A DNA stretch of 64,000 bases. Origin: Artemia franciscana (Eukaryota > Arthropoda > Branchiopoda > Anostraca > Artemiidae). The first letter of the stretch is position 1, and every line of letters begins with the position of its first letter. Where the stretch lies: positions 20,415,999 through 20,479,998 of the forward strand of contig NC_088864.1 of assembly GCF_032884065.1 (NCBI RefSeq). Reading direction: 5' to 3'. The translations under genes were made by a program, and so were the position numbers. The notes beneath the pieces were generated by a model that saw only the letters and a list, made by a program, of their open reading frames with translations, was not told where the DNA came from and did not search any database. Shown in pieces: positions 58,186 through 64,000 of this stretch.

Positions 58186-58322
58186 GTATTAAGGACGAAA
58201 AGATGAGTTTAATCCCGATGGTACTAGAAAAGAAAAAAAAGCCAGCAAGTCTGTCAGAGTCTAGCAATGGCGAAAGTTGCTCTTCTAGAATTTCTGAATC
58301 CTCTGACGTTGAAACAATAGCT
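58186..58322 (+). CDS. CUEDC2: CUEDC2-like protein, linker exon
   Basis: A 137-bp exon: acceptor ttttcccag|GT, donor ATAGCT|gtaagt. Its first two bases complete the codon begun at 49299 (A+GT, Ser) and it ends on a codon boundary. It encodes [20 protein letters not shown], then a Ser/Glu-rich linker, '[19 protein letters not shown]'. CUEDC2 proteins have a low-complexity linker between the N-terminal helices and the CUE domain, so position and composition fit. The Ser-rich acidic run holds several S-x-x-E sites of the kind casein kinase 2 uses. By itself the linker is not diagnostic; the phase match and position support it. Confidence 0.75.
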
Positions 58323-58373
58323 GTAAGTATTCCACTGTTCATTAATAATGCAATTATTTCATGTACGGGGTTA

Positions 58374-58375
<2 letters not shown>

Positions 58376-58471
<96 letters not shown>
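58376..58471. repeat. (TA)n microsatellite, 54 bp after exon
   Basis: About 47 TA units in the intron just downstream of the linker exon, abutting a family A foldback at 58472. Confidence 0.97.
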
Positions 58472-58800
58472 AAGTTTTTCACCTGAAAGGAAGGAGGAAC
58501 ATCAACATTCAATACGAACAGAAACTATTCCATACATTAAAAGGTTGTCCTCCTCCTCAATGCCTGGCTCTTTACGCTAAAATTCGACTGTTTGTCCCAA
58601 TTTTGAAGCACTACTTCTGAAACACAAGGGCAATTTAATTAGAATAAGAAGCTTTTTTAAAGTGCTAAAGCTTTAACGCCAAGAGAAAGGTATAGAGGAG
58701 GGGGCAACCCCTTCAAATACAGAATAATTTCTGTTCGTTTTGAGTTTTAATGTTGCTCCTTACTTTCAGTTGAAAAAACTTTTTTTTATTTACTAATACA
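58472..58800. repeat. Foldback family A, intronic copy
   Basis: Left arm 'cacctgaaaggaaggagga..acgaacagaaactattcc..ggctctttacgctaaaa'; right arm 'ctttaacgccaagagaaaggt..aataatttctgttcgttttg..aaaaaactttttttt'. It lies about 150 bp downstream of the CUEDC2-like linker exon, in the intron, directly after the TA tract. A long hairpin would form in the pre-mRNA. Confidence 0.75.
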
Positions 58801-60389
58801 AGGAGTGGATTTGATAGTATGATTTTACCTAGCTCAGATTGGTTGAAGTTTTGTATCTTATTCAGAGGTCTTGATTTATAAAATTCATTGTCCTTTCATC
58901 TCAAAACTACGTCTTGACGGTTTCCTAAACTCGTTCTGCATATAAATTTAATTTGTCATTATTAGATATAAACACAAAAAGACACTTTTAATATTCATTT
59001 TTGTCAAAGGACTATGGTTTAAGTTTTTCTCTTTCTTCTAGTTACAAGGACTTTCGAGAATATTTTGCATTTATTAATTTTTAGGTATTATTGTTTCTGT
59101 TTGCTGTTGTTTTTTTTTTGCTTTGTCCATTTTTGTTTATTTTTTTTCCTTGTTTATCTTTTAGGGGTCGTTCTGAACATATTTTAGTCTGTCAAAACAT
59201 GTTAATATCAAAGTTCCTTATGTAGTTGTTATTATAGCTTTTTTCCCCTCTTAGTATCCCATTTTTTCTAATTATGTATTATATTATAAGAGCACAAATG
59301 GTATTTTTACCCTTTCTGATCTCACCTTGGATGGAAATTGTGCGATAAGCAGGTGGGATTTTCCAATTCTGATATCTATTTCGGCCTCTTTAGACTCGAA
59401 TTAATAGAAAACGGCCTTTCAATCCAGAAGATACTACATGAATTTAAAATAGAGATCCTCTCTCTTTTCCCTGAAAAAGGGATATTCCTGCAATGTTGAT
59501 CTTGGCTGATTTCGGATATGTCATTCAGCAAATTTTTCTGAACATTTTGGTGTTAAAAACATTATTATTGCTTAAATGTCGAGATCAAAAACCTTGTTTT
59601 TACCAGACTAGTTGCACATCCTTTACCCATAATACTTTTTGTTTACCTTACATACTGGCCGCATCAAAAGAAATATATATTTGTGACCCACGATCTTATA
59701 TAAACGACCGTTCTGTACTCCAAATTCTAAGCTCTAGGCCCTCAGGTTTTTAAAATATATTAATTTGTTCAACTAATTGATAAAAAAATGTTACTTTAGG
59801 TATTTTTATCCATAAGTTAAAAATAAATTTAGATATAGTCGGGAAAGAATGGTCATTTTTTAGTCTTAGCAAACGTCCCTTTATTTAGCAAAAATATCAA
59901 AAATCTGAAATACAAGCATCTTTTTTAAGGAAAAAAGTTTTAGTATTGTTTAACAGAACTCTAGGGCTAAAAAAAAGAATTTGCTAATGTTTTTGAATTC
60001 AACATGAATTTTAAATTCTCGAAGAAAATATATCTAGATGCTCTGACCTCCAGGATCATCAGCGTCTAATAATTGGCAAGTTCAGTTACTTAACTCATTC
60101 GTATACAAATTTCCAAAACAGATTAAGATATTTGGGGTGAAGAGTGATGATAATGTTTAATTTAATTAGATGAATAAATGTTCATTTACTAAATCAGAAA
60201 GTAGGCAGGGAACATCTGAAGCAAAAAAGCTCTTCCCAAAGAGGTAAAATACGTTTAGCATTATACAATAAAACATTTTCGAAAATAAAAACCTTCTGAA
60301 AATACGTTGGTGTAAAATATGGGTCAAGTAGCTTTATAACGAGTTAGTCACACTGTATATATAACAAGTAAACTAGAACTTTTTATGAC
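58801..60389 (+). other. Intron sequence, no feature recognised
   Basis: An 86-codon plus frame at 59493-59753 has no domain and no splice sites. Nothing else stands out. Confidence 0.35.
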
Positions 60390-61440
60390 ATTAAGTTTAA
60401 AAAAAACATTTTTTTCAGCTGAAAGTAAGGTGCAACATTAAAATTTAAAACGAGCCGAAATTATTCCTTATATGAGTTGGGATGCCCCCTTCATCAACTC
60501 TCACTTCTTACGCTTAATTCTTAAAATTCTTAAAAACACTTCTAATTCAAAATCAACGGAACTTGTATTTCAGGAGTCAATCTCAAGGAATTGGTACAAA
60601 AAGTAAAATTTTAGTGTAAAGAGCTAGGGTTGAGGAAGCCCTTCCCCCTCCCCTTATTTGTCAAATAGTATCGGTTCGAATTAAGTTTTAATGTTTTTCC
60701 TTACTTTCAGTTAATTGTTTTATTCATTTTTGAGCGTCTTTCAAATCGTGACTTGAAATTCCCTTCCTGTTTAAAATATCTTCTGAAAAATTTTCCCCCA
60801 GAAATTTTAATCCCACAGAAAATTCTATACGTGGAAAATTCTCAACCTCTAGGAAATTTCCCCTCCCCCCTCCAAAAAACCGTAGGAGTTGCAGGCCTTA
60901 TATTACAGGCGTAAATCCGGATGAGTTATAGGCCTTTTCTGAGGGGTTATGGGCGATCATGTCGTTCCTAAAGACGTAGTTAATTAACCCTTCAACTCTG
61001 TTGAATCAAATGGTTATATGAAAATTCTGATCGAATGTCTTTGGTGACAAAAGAGGCTTGGGAGGAGAGCTATATGTTCTCCAATCTTTTTGGTCACTTT
61101 AAAATGGCATTGGACTTTGATTTCTGTTTGAACGAGCCTTTTGGTCTCTTTAGGTCTTTTAGGACCATTGGCTCGATACGATCACCTTTGGACAAAAAAA
61201 TTAATAAAAATTAAATACTCATACGTCATCTTTCTTCTGCAAAAAAAAAAAAAAAATCCACATTTCTCTAGATAGGAGCTTGAAATCTCTTCAGTAGGAT
61301 TCTGTGATATGGTGAATCTGATGGCGTGATTTTCATTAAGATCGCTTGACGTTTTTGGGTGTTTCCCGCTATTTTCGAAAATACGTTAAGTTTTCTCAGG
61401 CTCGTAGCTTTTGATGGGTAATTTTAAACGTAATGAATTC
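60390..61440 (+). repeat. Foldback family A plus composite repeat, plus orientation
   Basis: 60410-60730 is a diverged family A palindrome ('gctgaaagtaaggtgcaaca' against 'tttttccttactttcagtta'). It continues into composite blocks: 'ggaaatttcccctcccccc', 'caaatggttatatgaaaattctgatcg', 'ctttttggtcactttaaaatggcat' and 'gataggagcttgaaatct'. A fragment with the composite terminal motif (agtttgttaccacgaa) is at about 62110-62140. Confidence 0.6.
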
Positions 61441-61666
61441 TATTTAGTCGGAATCAGCATAAAATGCCAATTCTTTTGATTTTTAATTCTTATCAATTGT
61501 TATATCGTTAAAAAAAAACTTCATTTAAAATACGTAATGGCCATTATTCTTTGATATTTGCATTTTCCAAAGCCTCATACCAGTATCTAAATGGATCATT
61601 CCTTAGGTCCCACGCACCAATAGAACAAAACAAAATTCTTAAAATCTCGTAATGGGCCAAAAATTG

Positions 61667-61738
<72 letters not shown>
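61667..61738. repeat. (TA)n microsatellite
   Basis: About 35 TA units with one C interruption (tacata near 61724). It is intronic. Confidence 0.95.
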
Positions 61739-62338
61739 GTTCCTTGACAGTTTTTCTAAATATAAGTGTATCATCAATATTCTTACCATCACTTTTTAAA
61801 CTATCCCGTTTTCCAGTAGCTCTGTCTAAAACAGAAAAATAAGATGGAAAAAATGGTTCTAGATACATGAGAATCGACTCTACCCCTTATATTGTGGGAA
61901 TGAATAGTAAACCCAACACACTGTAAATCACTGAAGCAACGAGGCTAAAAATGCTGCTGCAGTCCGAAAATGAACACAGTGTATACAACTCACGAAGGCT
62001 TGTTGCTTGCAAATATTTTTGATAAATGTCCCAAGCAAACTGACGAGCAGAAATATCTCCTAAAGTTCTTTAATTGCACAGTTTCGGTTACTGTTGGGCC
62101 GAGTTGCTCCTTAGTTACAGTTTGTTACCACGAAGTGTTTGAAAATTTTATGTTTTAGTATTTTTAACAAACGAAAGATAAGAAATTTTTTTCCATGGGA
62201 CAAAAAAAGTCTGCGAACTCAGCTTGAATAGTTGCAATTGGAATAAAATTTGAGCTGTAGGATTACAGAAGTTCTATGATGAATAAGAACGTTCACTTAA
62301 ATTTAGCAAAAAATTCATAAAACTGTTCATTTGACTAG

Positions 62339-62503
62339 GTTTGCAATGACAATCCTGAGCTCCAAATTCTCAAAGAAATGTTCCCAGATGTATTGAGGCT
62401 AGAGCTATTACACTGTCTCAGTTTTTCAAATGGTAATCTTGAAAACGCTGTCCAGATGGTACTATTTAGACAAGAATCTGGTGAAACTTTTAAAGAAGAA
62501 CAG
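62339..62503 (+). CDS. CUEDC2: CUEDC2-like protein, CUE-domain exon
   Basis: A 165-bp exon (55 codons, phase 0 at both ends): acceptor ttgactag|GTT, donor CAG|gtaaga. It encodes the CUE ubiquitin-binding fold: helix 1 'ELQILKEMFPDVLRLELL' with the signature Met-Phe-Pro, helix 2 'CLSFSNGNLENAVQMVL'. In animal CUEDC2 the matching segment reads V-F-P for the loop and 'G-[DN]-L-E-x-A-V-Q-M-L' for helix 3. The domain binds ubiquitin or ubiquitin-like modifiers through the MFP loop and a hydrophobic patch at the end of helix 3. It follows the linker exon in phase. The C-terminal segment of CUEDC2 is not encoded before 64000, so the gene continues past the window. This exon is the strongest evidence for the identification. 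Confidence 0.85.
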
Positions 62504-64000
62504 GTAAGAGAAATTTTATATTCATTGATTCCTACCATTATGGATGTTATCAATGGTAAATTTAGTCTTTGTGGGCGGGTGATGGCTTTGGACTTACACC
62601 CTTAAGTCCCTGGACTAAGTGGGTCTGATTGCACAAACATCTTTACGCTAGGAGCATCAAAATGAGGTCCCCTCAAAATGAGCTGGAACATACTTTCCCA
62701 GTCGGCTTGTAATTTAAATCCTTGAGTTCAAGGGCTATGGTGGACACCGCCCAACGGAGAAAAAACTTTGATTTGCACGGAAATGAACCGAAAATTGCTA
62801 TTTTTTTGAACTGCGTGAAACTTATATTCATCACTTCTTGGGCCAAAGGGACTCCAGTGGACAAAAACCAATTGCTCTCTCAAAAACAAAGCCAAAGAAT
62901 TGTTTTCCTGTGCGTTTGTCTTGAAAATTTCAGGGATTCTTCTAAGGGTAAAGAGGAACTCAACTTTTTATCAGGTAAAAGAAGGACAAGTAGAAATATC
63001 CTTGGTCCCATCTACATACACTGTAAATTTTAAGCAGATAAGTGAAACGAAACATATTGATTTTTTGCTGGTTCTGAATCAGTACAAGCTAATTTTTCTT
63101 TCAAAATGATTTATAATCATTGAATTTTCCAACTGGTTTAGTCTACATATCCTTTAAGTTTCAAGATAGTCGTTGTTCTGGCCCATTTCGAGGTGCTGGA
63201 AATCAATACAAGCATCTTTTCCAAAACGTCTTGTCTTTGCTGAGGTCTATTTTGCCCTGTCTACATCCCTTAAAACTGCAAGTCGATTAGTGAAGAGAAA
63301 GTTTTGGGCCTATTCGGATGTCCCAAACCAAAGCAGCAAATTTTTTCATAGGTTTTGTCTTTATTGAGGCCACTTTGTTCCTGTCTATTTGTGCTGTAAG
63401 TTTCGTGTAAATTGGGGAACTAGTAATTTTTTCACTTAGGTTCCCTCAGCCCAGTCTACTAGCCTTATAGTTTTAGTCTAATCGGAGGGGAATTTTTTTT
63501 TTTTTGCTGTTTTATTAAATACCTGATGCAACCAAATTCGCTTTTGGGGAACCAAATTATGTATCCTTTTCCAATTTGAATATTCTCTAAGTTTCTAGCC
63601 GATCAGAAGCAAAGAAAATTCGGAGTCCATTTTCGGGATGGAATTGAAATACCCGAAGTCGGTTTCAATTTTCTTTTTCCTATTTTTGAATGTACTTGGC
63701 CTGCGGACATATGGATGTAACTTTCAAGCATACATTTTCAACAAGTTGGTATTTTCGAAGAGCACACTGTCTTTCCATGACTTACAAATAAGAGTTCAAT
63801 AAGGACAAATCCTGAACAATCATTGTAAATCCTTTATTCTGGACGAAAACAATTTGGCTTACTTTTTTTAGCAGTTCATGTCTAGCTATTCTCGTTATTC
63901 TGAGAGGTTCAGACTCTGAGAGCATTAGGTGAAATTGCAAAGTTGTTGCTCATCATATTTCTGAATAATTGTTAGATCTACTTCAAAAACACTGTTCTTT
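62504..64000 (+). other. Intron downstream of the CUE exon, weak repeats
   Basis: Starts with gtaaga. Contains loosely repeated phrases of about 135-bp spacing ('tcttgtctttgctgaggtctattttg' near 63229, 'ttttgtctttattgaggccactttg' near 63352; 'gtttcRWg' words). No further CUEDC2 exon was recognised. Several 60-100-codon frames have no domain. Confidence 0.4.

Noticed and set aside
59493..59753. 86-codon plus-strand ORF in the last CUEDC2-like intron
   Set aside because: No flanking splice sites in usable phase and no CUEDC2 similarity.

Overview
This is a window of an AT-rich, intron-bearing, transposon-laden animal genome. It has no bacterial-type operons, and most long ORFs are reverse-transcriptase remnants or translated repeats. 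The dominant foldback repeats (arms containing aaaacgaacagaaatta and cgctctttacgctaaagt) and the zinc-knuckle LINEs look like those I remember from the brine shrimp Artemia. I therefore favour a branchiopod crustacean; this is from memory and was not searched.

Host genes. The only gene I can name is a plus-strand CUEDC2-like gene (CUE domain-containing protein 2). Three exons, at 49097-49299, 58186-58322 and 62339-62503, have matching phases and consensus splice sites; the third carries the CUE ubiquitin-binding domain. The C-terminal exons lie beyond the window. The first exon is not settled; a candidate is at about 37294-37327. On the minus strand, 1524-1747 looks like a genuine internal exon of a gene I do not recognise, and 6070-6189 is a weaker candidate.

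Layout. 1-865: degenerate satellite. 1.5-1.75 kb: minus-strand exon. 1.9-3.2 kb: foldback and composite repeat. 3.2-4.33 kb: Helitron-like element. 4.9-8.6 kb: more foldbacks and composite repeat. 10.6-11.5 kb: LINE endonuclease fragment. 11.6-18.4 kb: satellite arrays flanking a GACT-type minisatellite and a 3.4-kb antisense LINE. 19.7-26.1 kb: foldbacks, a second related LINE and a large inverted composite. 26.1-27.6 kb: very old LINE. 30.8-32 kb: repeats. 33.45-43.2 kb: an almost CpG-free domain containing one small CpG-rich island with a CRE (36.96-37.27 kb). 41.2-47.5 kb: LINE fragments. 49-64 kb: the CUEDC2-like gene, whose introns hold tandem duplications, (TA)n tracts, foldbacks and an antisense CR1-like LINE.

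The points most worth checking are the CpG desert with its island, and a tandem array that appears to have started by duplicating the 3' end and splice donor of a CUEDC2 exon. I found no defence system, operon, CRISPR array, tRNA or rRNA gene. Repeat and LINE boundaries are approximate because they were aligned by eye.
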